The translations under genes and the position numbers were made by a program. From Streptomyces sp. HmicA12 (lineage in GTDB: Bacteria > Actinomycetota > Actinomycetes > Streptomycetales > Streptomycetaceae), in contig NZ_KB891820.1 in NCBI RefSeq assembly GCF_000373565.1, forward strand, positions 400,647 through 464,646: a DNA stretch of 64,000 nt, in the 5' to 3' direction. Each line of letters begins with the position of its first letter. Position 1 is the stretch's first letter. Of the stretch, positions 49,356-58,038 are shown in pieces. The notes under the pieces were generated by a model. It saw only the letters and a list, made by a program, of their open reading frames with translations. It did not search any database and had not been told where the DNA came from.

Positions 49356-50606
49356 ATGACCGCTATGACCCCCGGCTCGAACATCCCGCTCACGGCGCAG
49401 CGCGTGGCGGTGGACGTCACGGCCCCCGTGCGGCTCGACGTATCGGGCCTGCTGCTCACCGCCGACGGCAAGGTGCGCTCCGACGACGACTTCATCTTCT
49501 ACAACCAGCCCTCGGGGCCGGGTGTCACCTACACGTCGGGCGGGGGCACGTCCCCGGACTCGATCACCGTGGACACCGCCGCCGTCCCGCCGGGCATCGA
49601 GAAGATCGTCGTCACCGCGAGCCCGGACGCCGAGGGCCAGACGTTCCAGGGCATCGAGCCCACGGCCACGATCCGCGGCGCGGACGACGGCTCGGTCCTC
49701 GCCACGTTCACCCCGCCGCAGCTCGGCGCGGAGACGGCGCTGGTGATCATCGAGGTGTACCTGCGCAACGGGGCGTGGAAGGCCCGCGCGGTCGGCCAGG
49801 GGTATGCGAACGGTCTGGCGGGCATCGCCACCGACTTCGGCGTCTCGGTCGAGGAGCCCGCGGCCCCGGCCGCCCCGGCGCCCGCCTCCACCGTGGCCGC
49901 ACCGGCCGCCCCCGCCCCGGTGGCCACGCCGCCCGCGCCGACGACTCCTCCGGTCGACCCGCGCCTCGCGCCGCCCCCGCCGCAGGCCGCGGCCCCGGCC
50001 CCGGCCGCCGCCCCCGCGCAGGGCGGCGGCAAGATCAACCTGGACAAGGGCCGCGTCTCCCTCCAGAAGAACCAGACGGTGTCCCTGGTCAAGGGGGGCC
50101 AGCCGCTGCTGAGCCAGGTCAAGATGGGTCTCGGCTGGGAGCCCGCGTTCCGCGGCAAGGACATCGACCTGGACGCCTCGGTCATCGCCTACGGCCCGCA
50201 GCGCAACCACATCGACAGCTGCTACTTCGGCAAGCTGTCGATCGTGAACGGCGCGATCAAGCACTCGGGTGACAACCTCACGGGCGAGGGCGGCGGTGAC
50301 GACGAGGTGATCGTCGTCGACCTGGGCCGGCTCCCGCAGGAGGTCACGGGCCTGGTCTTCACGGTGAACTCGTTCTCGGGCCAGAAGTTCACCGAGGTCG
50401 CCAAGGCGTACTGCCGGCTGCTCGACGCCGCGACGGGCGAGGAACTGGTCCGCTTCGACCTCACGAACGCCGAGGCGCAGACCGGCGTGATGATGGCCAA
50501 GCTGATCAAGCAGTTCAGCGGTGAGTGGGAGATGACGGCGATGGGCGACTTCGTGAAGTCGCGGACCGTGCGCGGGATGGTGAAGCCCGCGGCTTCGTCG
50601 CTCTAG
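49356..50606 (+). CDS. Two-domain TerD-family stress protein
   Basis: The 416-residue protein has an N-terminal TerD-type domain (residues 10-160, DDDFIFYNQPSGPGVTY and FQGIEPTATIRGADDGSVLATFTPP), an Ala/Pro linker (about 163-225) and a second TerD domain (VSLVKGGQPLLSQVKMGLGWEP, IDLDASVIAYG, GDDEVIVVDL). TerD proteins bind calcium through acidic residues and occur with tellurite and phage resistance or differentiation genes. No other ter genes are near. ATG 49356 or 49365 may be used. Confidence 0.88.
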   Translation: MTAMTPGSNIPLTAQRVAVDVTAPVRLDVSGLLLTADGKVRSDDDFIFYNQPSGPGVTYTSGGGTSPDSITVDTAAVPPGIEKIVVTASPDAEGQTFQGIEPTATIRGADDGSVLATFTPPQLGAETALVIIEVYLRNGAWKARAVGQGYANGLAGIATDFGVSVEEPAAPAAPAPASTVAAPAAPAPVATPPAPTTPPVDPRLAPPPPQAAAPAPAAAPAQGGGKINLDKGRVSLQKNQTVSLVKGGQPLLSQVKMGLGWEPAFRGKDIDLDASVIAYGPQRNHIDSCYFGKLSIVNGAIKHSGDNLTGEGGGDDEVIVVDLGRLPQEVTGLVFTVNSFSGQKFTEVAKAYCRLLDAATGEELVRFDLTNAEAQTGVMMAKLIKQFSGEWEMTAMGDFVKSRTVRGMVKPAASSL

Positions 50607-50630
50607 CGTTTCGGAGTTCCGAGGTTCGGC

Positions 50631-50688
50631 CCTCCGGTGTTGAGGTCGCGGGGCTCCGCCCCGGGCCCCGCTCCTCAGCCGCCGGAGG
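50631..50688. repeat. Interspersed palindromic repeat downstream of the TerD gene
   Basis: CCTCCGG (50631-50637) pairs with CCGGAGG (50682-50688), TGAGG (50641-50645) with CCTCA (50673-50677), and GGGGC-TCC-GCCCC makes an inner hairpin. From memory, this GGGGCTCCGCCCC ... CCGGAGGGG element is also common between Streptomyces genes. It is a plausible terminator. Confidence 0.7.
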
Positions 50689-50701
50689 GGCTTGAACGGG
50701 C

Positions 50702-50725
50702 GTGGTGGTGCTACGGCACCACCAC
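50702..50725. terminator. Hairpin at the end of the dehydrogenase gene
   Basis: GTGGTGGTGC (50702-50711) and GCACCACCAC (50716-50725) form a perfect 10-bp stem with a TACG loop. It overlaps the stop and the final Val codons of the leftward dehydrogenase and would terminate the six-gene catabolic cluster. Confidence 0.6.
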
Positions 50726-51700
50726 GATCTTCCGGCCCACCCCCGACGCGAACTGGTCGAGGGCCTGCGGGTACGCGTCCAGGGGGAGGCGGTCGCTGAT
50801 GAAGATCCCGGGGTCGAGGACGCCGCCCGCGAAGAGTTCCGCCGCTCGTTCGTAGCTGTGCAGGACCGCCATCGACCCGGTGATGGTGATCTCCTGGTTG
50901 TAGATGCGGTACGGGTCGATCGTGACGCGGGTTGCGTAGTCCGCCACGCCGAACTGCAGGAAGGTGCCGGCCTTCGCGACCCGGCCGAGGCCGTCCTGGA
51001 TCGCCGCCGCGTTGCCGGTCGCGTCGATCACGACGTCCCAGCCGGCGGGGCGGTCCAGCTCGTCGGGCCCGGCGGCGGACGCCGAGACACCCAGGCGCCG
51101 GGCCGTCGCCAGGCGGTCCGGGTTCAGGTCCACCACGTCGACGCTCGCCGCGCCCGTCCGCTTGGCCAGTTCCAGCATCATCAGGCCCATCGTGCCCGAG
51201 CCGTAGATCAGGACGTGCGCGCCGAGGCGGGCGTTGAGCACGTCGTAGCCGCGGACCGCGCAGGACAGTGGCTCGATGAGCGCCGCGTCCTGGGTGCGGA
51301 CGTGCTCCGGCAGCCGGACGCAGTTGGCGGCGGGGGCGAGCGCGTACTGGGCGGCGCCGCCGGACGTCGTCACGCCGATCGCGGCCCAGCGCTCGCACAG
51401 GTTGCCGCGTCCTGCCCGGCAGTAGTGGCACTCGTGGCAGTGCAGCGACGGATCCACCGCGACCCGGTCACCGATCGCCAACTCCGTGACGTCGCCGCCG
51501 AGTTCGACGATCGTGCCTGCGAACTCGTGGCCGGGCACGACCGGCAGGGTCGGCGCGAACTCGCCCTGGAGGATGTGCAGATCGGTGCCGCACAGGCCGC
51601 ACGCCGCGACCTCCACGACCACGTCCCGGGGCCCCGGTGTCGGGTCGGGCACCTCGCCGACGACGACCTTGCCGACGGACTCGACGATCGCGGCCTTCAT
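50711..51700 (-). CDS. Zinc-dependent polyol/sugar dehydrogenase
   Basis: The 329-residue medium-chain dehydrogenase has the catalytic zinc ligands in CGLCGTD and GHEFAG, the structural zinc site CHECHYCRAGRGNLC (four Cys), and the Rossmann motif IYGSGTMGLMML followed by Asp (VVDLN), which favours NAD+. It resembles sorbitol and threonine dehydrogenases. The start overlaps the upstream permease (ATGA), so it oxidises whatever polyol or sugar the importer brings in. Confidence 0.9.
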   Translation of the reverse strand: MKAAIVESVGKVVVGEVPDPTPGPRDVVVEVAACGLCGTDLHILQGEFAPTLPVVPGHEFAGTIVELGGDVTELAIGDRVAVDPSLHCHECHYCRAGRGNLCERWAAIGVTTSGGAAQYALAPAANCVRLPEHVRTQDAALIEPLSCAVRGYDVLNARLGAHVLIYGSGTMGLMMLELAKRTGAASVDVVDLNPDRLATARRLGVSASAAGPDELDRPAGWDVVIDATGNAAAIQDGLGRVAKAGTFLQFGVADYATRVTIDPYRIYNQEITITGSMAVLHSYERAAELFAGGVLDPGIFISDRLPLDAYPQALDQFASGVGRKIVVVP

Positions 51701-52530
51701 TTCACAGCTCCCAACGACAGGCCCTGGACCAGCTTGTCCTGGGCGGCGAACCCCGCGGCGAGCACCGGCAGGGAGATCACGAGCGACGCGGCGCACACCT
51801 TCGCCAGGAACAGGCCCTGGCTGGTGATGAAGCCGGTCAGGAAGACGGGTGCGGTCTGGGCGACGACGCCGGTCAGCACCCGGGCGAAGAGAAGTTCGTT
51901 CCAGGAGAAGATGAAGCAGATCAGGGCCGTCGCCGCGATGCCGGGCAGGGCGATGGGCGCGACCACCCGGGTGAGGACGGTCGGCAGTCGGGCGCCGTCG
52001 ATCTGGGCCGCCTCGATCACCGCGACCGGGACCTCCGCGAGGAACGACTGCATCATCCACACCGCGATCGGCAGGTTCATCGACGTGTAGAGGATGACCA
52101 GCAGCCAGATGTTGTCGAGGAAGTCCGTGTTCTTCGCGAAGAGGTAGATCGGCAGCAGGCCCGCCACCACCGGCAGCATCTTCGTCGACAGGAAGAAGAA
52201 CAGGACGTCCGTCCACTTCTTCACCGGGCGGATCGACAGCGCGTACGCGGCCGGCAGGGCCAGGATCAGGACGCACAGCGTCGAGGCCAGCGACGCCACC
52301 GTCGAGTTGATGAGAGCGGGCCACGGGCTCGCGCCGCCGCCGGCGCCGAAGAAGTCGCGGTAGCCGTCGAGGGTGAGGGAGGCGGCGAAGGACGGCGGAT
52401 TGGTCGCCGCGTCCTCCTCCGAGTGGAAGGAGGTCAGCGCCATCCAGGCGATCGGCAGGAAGAAGACGATGCCGAGCAGCCAGGCGGCGAGCCCGAGTCC
52501 CTTGCCCTTCAAGGCGGTTGGGAGCTTCAT
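51697..52530 (-). CDS. Carbohydrate ABC transporter permease (MalG type)
   Basis: The 277-residue protein has six hydrophobic segments and the permease loop EAAQIDGARLPTVLTRVVAPIALPGI, which contacts the ATPase. PVVAGLLPIYLFAKNTDFLDN is typical of MalG-like subunits for polyols and oligosaccharides. It overlaps both neighbours by four bases. No ATPase gene is in the cluster; a shared MsiK-type ATPase would be expected in Streptomyces. Confidence 0.93.
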   Translation of the reverse strand: MKLPTALKGKGLGLAAWLLGIVFFLPIAWMALTSFHSEEDAATNPPSFAASLTLDGYRDFFGAGGGASPWPALINSTVASLASTLCVLILALPAAYALSIRPVKKWTDVLFFFLSTKMLPVVAGLLPIYLFAKNTDFLDNIWLLVILYTSMNLPIAVWMMQSFLAEVPVAVIEAAQIDGARLPTVLTRVVAPIALPGIAATALICFIFSWNELLFARVLTGVVAQTAPVFLTGFITSQGLFLAKVCAASLVISLPVLAAGFAAQDKLVQGLSLGAVK

Positions 52531-53468
52531 CCGCGTGACACCTCCTCGCGGAACAGCGACGACACGACGCGCAGCGCGAACGTCGCGATGATGATCGAAC
52601 CGATGACGACGAGCACTCCGGCCGCCGAGGCGATGCCGTTCTCGTGGGCCTGGTAGAAGGTCTGGTAGACGGTGTAGGGCAGGTTCGCCGTGCCCAGACC
52701 GCCGGAGGTCAGGGTGAACACCGCGTCGAAGTTCTGCACGATGTAGATCGAGCCGAGCAGCGCCCCGAGTTCGAGGTAGCGGCGCAGGTGCGGCAGGGTC
52801 AGATGGCGGAAGACCTGCCAGGGCCCGGCGCCGTCCATCCGCGCGGCCTCGATGAGTTCGGGGGAGCGCGACTGCAGCCCGGCGAGCAGGATCAGCATCA
52901 TGAACGGCGTCCACTGCCAGATCAGGGAGATCTCCACCGCGAGCAGCGGGGTGTTCGAGATCCAGTCGGGCTGTGGGCCGCCGACATAGTGCAACAGGCC
53001 GTTGAGCAGGCCGTATTCGGGGTTGTACAGCACGTGCTTCCACAGCAGTGCCGCCGCCACCGGCACCACGAGGAACGGCGCGATCAGCAGCGTACGGACG
53101 ATGCCGCGGCCCCGGAACCGACGGTCCAGGAGCAGCGCGAGCCCGAGTCCGACGACCAGGCTCACCACGACCACGGTCACCGTCAGCACGATCGTGGTCA
53201 GCACCGACTTGCGCAGATCGGGGTCGGTGAGGACCTCCGAGTAGTTGCCGAAGCCGGTGAAGTGGCGGGCGTCCGGGTAGAGGGCGTTCCAGTCGAAGAA
53301 CGAGATCACCAGCGTGGCCACGAAGGGGAGTTGGGTGACCACGATCATGAAGACGAGGGCGGGCAGCAGGGGTGCGCGGGTGGCCCAGGCGCGCAGCCGG
53401 CGCGGCGGGGTGCGGCGGCTGGTCTCCGGCTGAGTGGTGGCCGCGGGGGCCGAGGTCATGGTCGTCAT
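52527..53468 (-). CDS. Carbohydrate ABC transporter permease (MalF type)
   Basis: The 313-residue protein has an Arg-rich N-terminus, six hydrophobic segments and the EAA loop LIEAARMDGAGPWQVFRHLTLPHLRRYLEL. It pairs with the MalG-type subunit to form the pore. Translation is coupled on both sides (ATGA overlaps). The start MTTMTSAPAATT is chosen because it overlaps the stop of the binding-protein gene. Confidence 0.93.
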   Translation of the reverse strand: MTTMTSAPAATTQPETSRRTPPRRLRAWATRAPLLPALVFMIVVTQLPFVATLVISFFDWNALYPDARHFTGFGNYSEVLTDPDLRKSVLTTIVLTVTVVVVSLVVGLGLALLLDRRFRGRGIVRTLLIAPFLVVPVAAALLWKHVLYNPEYGLLNGLLHYVGGPQPDWISNTPLLAVEISLIWQWTPFMMLILLAGLQSRSPELIEAARMDGAGPWQVFRHLTLPHLRRYLELGALLGSIYIVQNFDAVFTLTSGGLGTANLPYTVYQTFYQAHENGIASAAGVLVVIGSIIIATFALRVVSSLFREEVSRG

Positions 53469-54835
53469 CGGCCCTCGTACTCCTTCGCGATCTCGGAGGC
53501 GAGTTTCTGGGACTTCCGCAGGGCCGAGTCGACGGACTGGCGCCCGGCGATCGCCGCGCTGATCTCCTGCGAGACCTTGGTGCCGAGATCGGTGAACTCG
53601 GGGATGCCGACGAACTGGATGCCGGGCGCGGGCCGCGGCTGCACGCCCGGATCGCGCGGTTTGGCGCCCTCGATGGCGGCGCGGGTCTGGTCCTGGAAGG
53701 CGTCCGCCTCGGCGCGGTACTGGGGGATGTCGTACGTCGAACTGCGCTTGCCCGCGGGGACGTTGGCCCAGCCGAACTGCTTTCCGACGAGCTTCTCGTA
53801 CTCCTTGCCGGACGCCCACGAGATGAACTTCCACGCCTTGTCCGGGTTGTGAGACGCCTTCTGCAGCCCCCACGCCCAGGTGTACAGCCAGCCACTGGAC
53901 CTCGTCTTCTCGGTCGGCGCGGCGACGTAGCCGATCTTGCCCTTGACCGGGGACTTGGCGGACTCGAGGGAGCCGGCGGCGGACGTGGCGTCGTACCACA
54001 TCGCGGTCTTGCCCTGGGTGAGGTTGTTGAGGCACTCGGCGAAGCCGGACTGGGCGGCGCCCGCCTCGCCGTGCTCGCGCACGAGGTTCACGTAGAAGCG
54101 CGTCGCGTTCTTGAAGCCGGGGTCCGTCAGGCGTGCCTTCCAGTCCTTGTCGAACCAGGTGCCGCCGTAGGTGTTCACGACCGTCGTCAGCGGCGCCATC
54201 AGCTCGCCCCAGCCGGGCAGCCCGCGCAGGCAGATGCCCTTCATGCCGGACTCGGCGCCGTCGGCCTTCGCCGCGAGGTCCGCGACCTGCTGCCAGGTCG
54301 GGTGCGCGGGCATCTTCAGGCCCTTCTTCGCGAAGACGTCCTTGCGGTACATCAGGAAGGACGACTCGCCGTAGAAGGGCTCGCCGTACAGCTTGCCGTC
54401 GTCGCCGGTGAGGGACTCCCGCATCGGTTCGAGGATGTCCCGCTGGTCGAAGCCGGGGTCCTTCCTCACGTACGGGCCCAGCTCGTGCAGCCAGCCGTTG
54501 CGGGCGTAGATCGGGATCTCGTAGTTGGAGAGCGTCGCGACGTCGTACTGGCCGGCCTGGTTGGCGAAGTCCTGGCTGATCTTGTCGCGGACGTCGTTCT
54601 CGGGCAGGACCGTGAAGTTCACCTTGATGCCGGTCTCGCGGGTGAAGTGGCGGGCGGTGAGCTTCTGCAACTCGGTCATCTGCGGGTTGTTCACCATCAG
54701 GACGTTGATGGAGTCGCCGCCCCCGAGTCCGCCCGCGCCGGCCCAGCAGCCGGACAGGAGAGGGGTGAGCAGCGTCCCTGCGGCGGCCGTCGCGAGCAGG
54801 GCGCCCGGCGGCCTCCGTCGGCTCTGGGTTCGCAT
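53465..54835 (-). CDS. Extracellular solute-binding lipoprotein of the sugar importer
   Basis: The 456-residue protein has a lipoprotein signal with lipobox LLSGC at residues 26-30 and the family 1 binding-protein fold (INVLMVNNPQMTELQKLTARHFTRETGIKV, then YGEPFYGESSFLMYRKDVFAKKGLKMP and ECLNNLTQGKTAMWYDATSAAG). It resembles polyol-binding (SmoE-like) proteins. It is the first gene of the transport operon; AGGAG lies before ATG 54835. Confidence 0.93.
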   Translation of the reverse strand: MRTQSRRRPPGALLATAAAGTLLTPLLSGCWAGAGGLGGGDSINVLMVNNPQMTELQKLTARHFTRETGIKVNFTVLPENDVRDKISQDFANQAGQYDVATLSNYEIPIYARNGWLHELGPYVRKDPGFDQRDILEPMRESLTGDDGKLYGEPFYGESSFLMYRKDVFAKKGLKMPAHPTWQQVADLAAKADGAESGMKGICLRGLPGWGELMAPLTTVVNTYGGTWFDKDWKARLTDPGFKNATRFYVNLVREHGEAGAAQSGFAECLNNLTQGKTAMWYDATSAAGSLESAKSPVKGKIGYVAAPTEKTRSSGWLYTWAWGLQKASHNPDKAWKFISWASGKEYEKLVGKQFGWANVPAGKRSSTYDIPQYRAEADAFQDQTRAAIEGAKPRDPGVQPRPAPGIQFVGIPEFTDLGTKVSQEISAAIAGRQSVDSALRKSQKLASEIAKEYEGR

Positions 54836-54909
54836 GGATGCTCCTGGACTTCCGTGGCGTATATGGATGAAATCGTGCGAAGTGGTACGTAGGAGGGTGT
54901 GCGAGGTCG

Positions 54910-54932
54910 ACTCCCTTGCGGGACAAGGGAGT
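54910..54932. terminator. Hairpin between the DeoR and binding-protein genes
   Basis: ACTCCCTTG (54910-54918) and CAAGGGAGT (54924-54932) are perfect 9-bp arms around CGGGA, 19 bp beyond the DeoR stop. It probably separates the regulator transcript from the importer operon. Confidence 0.68.
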
Positions 54933-54950
54933 TGGCGGGGTGTTGCCGCG

Positions 54951-55712
54951 TCAGGCGCGGATGACCTGCGGTCCCATCAGCGAATAGCGGTGTGCTTCGG
55001 GGGCGGGCAGCTGGGTGCTCGTGACGATCGTCTCCAGGGCGCCCACGGGCGCGAAGCGGCAGAAGCTGACCGCCCCGAACTTGGTGTGCACGCCCGCGAA
55101 GACCGTGCGCCGCGACGCCCGGATCGCCTGCGCCTTGACCTCGCTGACCGCCGGATCGGGGGTGGTCAGGCCGTGGTCGCGGCTGATGCCGTTGGCGCCG
55201 ACGTAGGCGAGGTCGATGACGAAGCCGGCGAGCATCTTCGTCGTCCAGTGGTCCACGGTGGCGAGCGTGCCCGCGCGCACCCGGCCGCCGAGCAGCAGCA
55301 CCGAGGTGTTCTCCGCCTCGGCGAGGGCGCCCGCCGTGGCGAGCGACGCCGTGACGATGGTCAGCGGCCGGTCGCGCGGCAGCGCCTCCGCGATCAGCTG
55401 CGGGGTGAACCCCTCGTCGACGAAGACCGTCTCCGCGTCACCGAGCAGTTCGGCCGCGGCCGACGCGATCCGCCGCTTCTCGGGTACGTGCATGGTCGTG
55501 CGGAACGCGAGCGTCGTCTCGAACCCGGCGCTCTCCACCGGATACGCCCCGCCGTGCGTGCGCCGGACCAGACCGTGGTCCTCCAGGGCGCGCAGATCGC
55601 GGCGGACCGTCTCCTTGGCGACGCCCAGCTCGACCGCGAGCTCGGCGACGTCGACGGAGCCGGTGCGGCGTGCCGCGCGCACGATCTCGCGCTGCCGTTC
55701 CTCGGCGCTCAT
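54951..55712 (-). CDS. DeoR-family regulator of the sugar importer operon
   Basis: The 253-residue protein has an N-terminal DeoR helix-turn-helix (RQREIVRAARRTGSVDVAELAVELGVAKETVRRDLRALEDHGLVRRTHGGAYPVE) and a sugar-phosphate sensor domain (FVDEGFTPQLIAEAL, VLLLGGRVRAGTLATVD, VGANGISRDHGL). It lies directly upstream of the importer operon on the same strand and is its likely repressor, with a phosphorylated sugar as inducer. Confidence 0.92.
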   Translation of the reverse strand: MSAEERQREIVRAARRTGSVDVAELAVELGVAKETVRRDLRALEDHGLVRRTHGGAYPVESAGFETTLAFRTTMHVPEKRRIASAAAELLGDAETVFVDEGFTPQLIAEALPRDRPLTIVTASLATAGALAEAENTSVLLLGGRVRAGTLATVDHWTTKMLAGFVIDLAYVGANGISRDHGLTTPDPAVSEVKAQAIRASRRTVFAGVHTKFGAVSFCRFAPVGALETIVTSTQLPAPEAHRYSLMGPQVIRA

Positions 55713-56018
55713 TGCGGTCCCGCCTCCCTGGAAGCCCGTTGCCCGTTCGGGCCCGGTGCGGCCCACACGGGAATTTGTACCGGCGGTACGGGGCGGTGGC
55801 CAGGTCTGTCGCGGAGGCGATGCTGCCCGTTCGGGCCCGCTTCACGGCGTGGCTGCCCGGCTCGGACCTGGGCGGGAGCCGGGGTGGCTGTGGGTTCGGG
55901 CGGGACGGATGCCCGGTCGACGGGGTGCGCGGGCCCGGATCGTGACCGGATGGGCCCGTGCGGGCCCGTGTGGCGCCCGGTGTCTCGACAAGGGCGCGGC
56001 GCCGGGGCCGGAGGCGGG
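55713..56018. other. Intergenic region with repeated GGGCCCG-type motifs
   Basis: The 306 bp before the DeoR gene contain no credible reading frame. GCCCGTTCGGGCCCG occurs at 55741 and again at about 55826, and GGGCCCGTGCGGGCCCGTG near 55950-55970. TACCGGCGGTA (near 55778-55788) is a short inverted repeat. These may be operator copies for the DeoR protein or simple GC-rich repeats. Confidence 0.5.
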
Positions 56019-56864
56019 TCAGTACGGCCAGATCGGCGGGTCGTTGATGAAGCGGCCACCCATGTACAGGTGCGCCGGGTTGTCCTCGGACAGCGGGCCG
56101 AACTCGGCCAGCAGCCTCTCCGCGTACACCTCCGAGTCGTCCTGCGGCTCGTAGCCGAGGGCGCGGGCGCTCGACAGGTCCCACCAGACACGGGTGTTCG
56201 CCGAGGAGCCGTAGACGACGGTGTGGCCGACGTCCTTCGCGGACAGGGCCGCGTGGAAGAGCCGGGCGCCGTCGGCGGGGCTCATCCAGACCGACATCAT
56301 GCGGACGTCCGTGGGCTCCTTGAAGCAGGAGCCGATGCGGACCGAGACCGTCTCGACGCCGTACTGGTCGAAGTAGAACTGGGCGAGGTCCTCGCCGAAC
56401 GACTTGGACAGGCCGTAGAAGGTGTCGGGGCGGCGGAGCGTCTCCACGGGGACGAGGGCGTCGCCGTCCTCGGTGCGCGGGCGCGGCGTGTAGCCGATCG
56501 CGTGGTTGGAGGAGGCGAAGACGATCCGGGGCGCCGTGCCGTCGGCGCGGTTCTCGGCCTCCTCGCGCACCGCCTCGTACAGGCGCTGCGTGCCCCGGAT
56601 GTTCGACTCGAGGATCTTGTCGAAGGTGGACTCCAGGGAGATGCCCGCGAGGTGCAGCACACCGTCGACGCCGCGGACCGCCTTGCGCAGCGCCTCGGTG
56701 TCGTTCAGGTCCGCGACGATCGCGTCCGGCGCGTCCTTGACGGGGCGGACGTCCAGCAGGCGCAGCTCGTAACCGTGCTGCGGCAACAGTTCCCGCATCA
56801 GGGTGCCGAGTCCGCCGGCCGCGCCGGTGAGCAGAATCGTGCGGGGCCCGGAAGGAACTGACAT
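56019..56864 (-). CDS. udh: Uronate dehydrogenase
   Basis: The 281-residue SDR-type enzyme has TGAAGGLGTLMRELL for NAD binding, the VLHLAGIS motif, RIVFASSNHAIGY with catalytic Ser and Y-x3-K in FYGLSKSFGE. The late blocks RIGSCFKEPTDVRMMSVW and GSSANTRVWWD match the known Agrobacterium-type uronate dehydrogenase, as I remember it. It oxidises galacturonate or glucuronate to the aldarolactone. ATG 56864 (GGAG nine bases before) is preferred to the in-frame ATG at 56885. It is divergent from kdgD. Confidence 0.87.
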   Translation of the reverse strand: MSVPSGPRTILLTGAAGGLGTLMRELLPQHGYELRLLDVRPVKDAPDAIVADLNDTEALRKAVRGVDGVLHLAGISLESTFDKILESNIRGTQRLYEAVREEAENRADGTAPRIVFASSNHAIGYTPRPRTEDGDALVPVETLRRPDTFYGLSKSFGEDLAQFYFDQYGVETVSVRIGSCFKEPTDVRMMSVWMSPADGARLFHAALSAKDVGHTVVYGSSANTRVWWDLSSARALGYEPQDDSEVYAERLLAEFGPLSEDNPAHLYMGGRFINDPPIWPY

Positions 56865-57034
56865 GCGCGTGATCTCCGTGTCCATGCGTGAGCCGTATTC
56901 ACATTCGTGGACACGCTAAGGAGGTGGTGGAGCGCAGTCAAGGGTACGTCGCCGCAACCGAGTTCGAGTGCTTGACCGTCCCCTTTGGGGCGGCTTACGG
57001 TGAGCTCGTTCAGAAATATAGACGCGGATCAGAA

Positions 57035-57052
57035 ACATGCACGTGTGCATGT
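57035..57052. promoter_or_regulatory. Palindromic operator upstream of kdgD
   Basis: ACATGCACGTGTGCATGT has perfect 8-bp arms around GT. It lies 24 bp before the kdgD start and in the divergent interval with udh, so one regulator may control both directions. Confidence 0.68.
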
Positions 57053-57075
57053 GTGCAGATGATCAGGGAGAGCCC

Positions 57076-58038
57076 GTGACCTCAGCCGCCCTCGCCGCTC
57101 GACTCAGTGTCCCGAGTGGGCCGCTGTTCTTCCCGGTCACCGCGTACGGGCCCGACGGTGCCGTGGATCTCGACACCTACCGCACCCATGTGCGGCGCGG
57201 CGTCGAGGCCGGGGCCGCCGCCGTGTTCGCCTGCTGCGGCACCGGCGAGTTCCACGCGCTCGCGCCCGAGGAGTTCGAGGCGTGTGTCGCCGCCGCGGTC
57301 GAGGCGACCGGCGGGCGGGTGCCGGTGATCGCGGGCGCCGGCTACGGCACCGCGCTGGCGGTCCAGTACGCGCGCGCCGCCGAACGGGCGGGCGCCGACG
57401 GCCTGTTGGCGATGCCGCCCTATCTCGTCGTCGCCGGGCAGGAGGGCCTGCTGCGGCACTACACGGACCTGGCCGACGCGACGTCCCTGGACATCATCGT
57501 GTACCAGCGCGACAACGCCGTGTTCACCCCGGAGACCGTCGTCGAACTCGCCCGCCACCCGAAGGTCATCGGCCTCAAGGACGGACTCGGCGACCTCGAT
57601 CTGATGCAGCGGACCGTGAGCGCGGTGCGCGGCAGCGGGGCGGGCGACGGCTTCCTCTACTTCAACGGGCTGCCCACCGCCGAACTCACCATGCTGGCCT
57701 ACCGCGGCATCGGCATCACCCTCTACTCCTCCGCCGTGTTCTGCTTCGCGCCCGACATCGCGCAGGCCTTCCACAAGGCCGTCGCCACGGGGGACGACGC
57801 CACGGCGAACCTGCTCCTCGACGGCTTCTACCGGCCGCTGGTCGAACTGCGCAACCAGGGGCGGGGGTACGCGGTCTCGCTGGTGAAGGCCGGGGTACGG
57901 TTGCGCGGACTCGACGTCGGCGAGGTGCGGCCGCCGCTGCACGAGCCGACCGAGGAGCACGTCAAGCAGCTCGCCGAACTCGTCGAGCGGGCACAGGAGT
58001 TGCTGGAGAAGGCCGCCGGAGAGGAAACGACCGCGTGA
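57076..58038 (+). CDS. kdgD: 5-dehydro-4-deoxyglucarate dehydratase (KdgD)
   Basis: The 320-residue protein belongs to the DHDPS fold and begins SVPSGPLFFPVTAYGPDGAVD, typical of KdgD. The Schiff-base lysine is in VIGLKDGLGD (residue 168), and FFACCGTGEF-like text (VFACCGTGEFHAL) replaces the TTGE of DapA. It converts 5-keto-4-deoxyglucarate to alpha-ketoglutarate semialdehyde. Together with Udh it gives the oxidative uronate pathway. GTG 57076 follows AGGGAG. The stop overlaps the next gene (GTGA). Confidence 0.9.
   Translation: MTSAALAARLSVPSGPLFFPVTAYGPDGAVDLDTYRTHVRRGVEAGAAAVFACCGTGEFHALAPEEFEACVAAAVEATGGRVPVIAGAGYGTALAVQYARAAERAGADGLLAMPPYLVVAGQEGLLRHYTDLADATSLDIIVYQRDNAVFTPETVVELARHPKVIGLKDGLGDLDLMQRTVSAVRGSGAGDGFLYFNGLPTAELTMLAYRGIGITLYSSAVFCFAPDIAQAFHKAVATGDDATANLLLDGFYRPLVELRNQGRGYAVSLVKAGVRLRGLDVGEVRPPLHEPTEEHVKQLAELVERAQELLEKAAGEETTA

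Noticed and set aside
49356..50606. Complete tellurite or phage-defence ter operon
   Set aside because: Only a single two-domain TerD gene is present; no terB, terC or terZ-like genes flank it.
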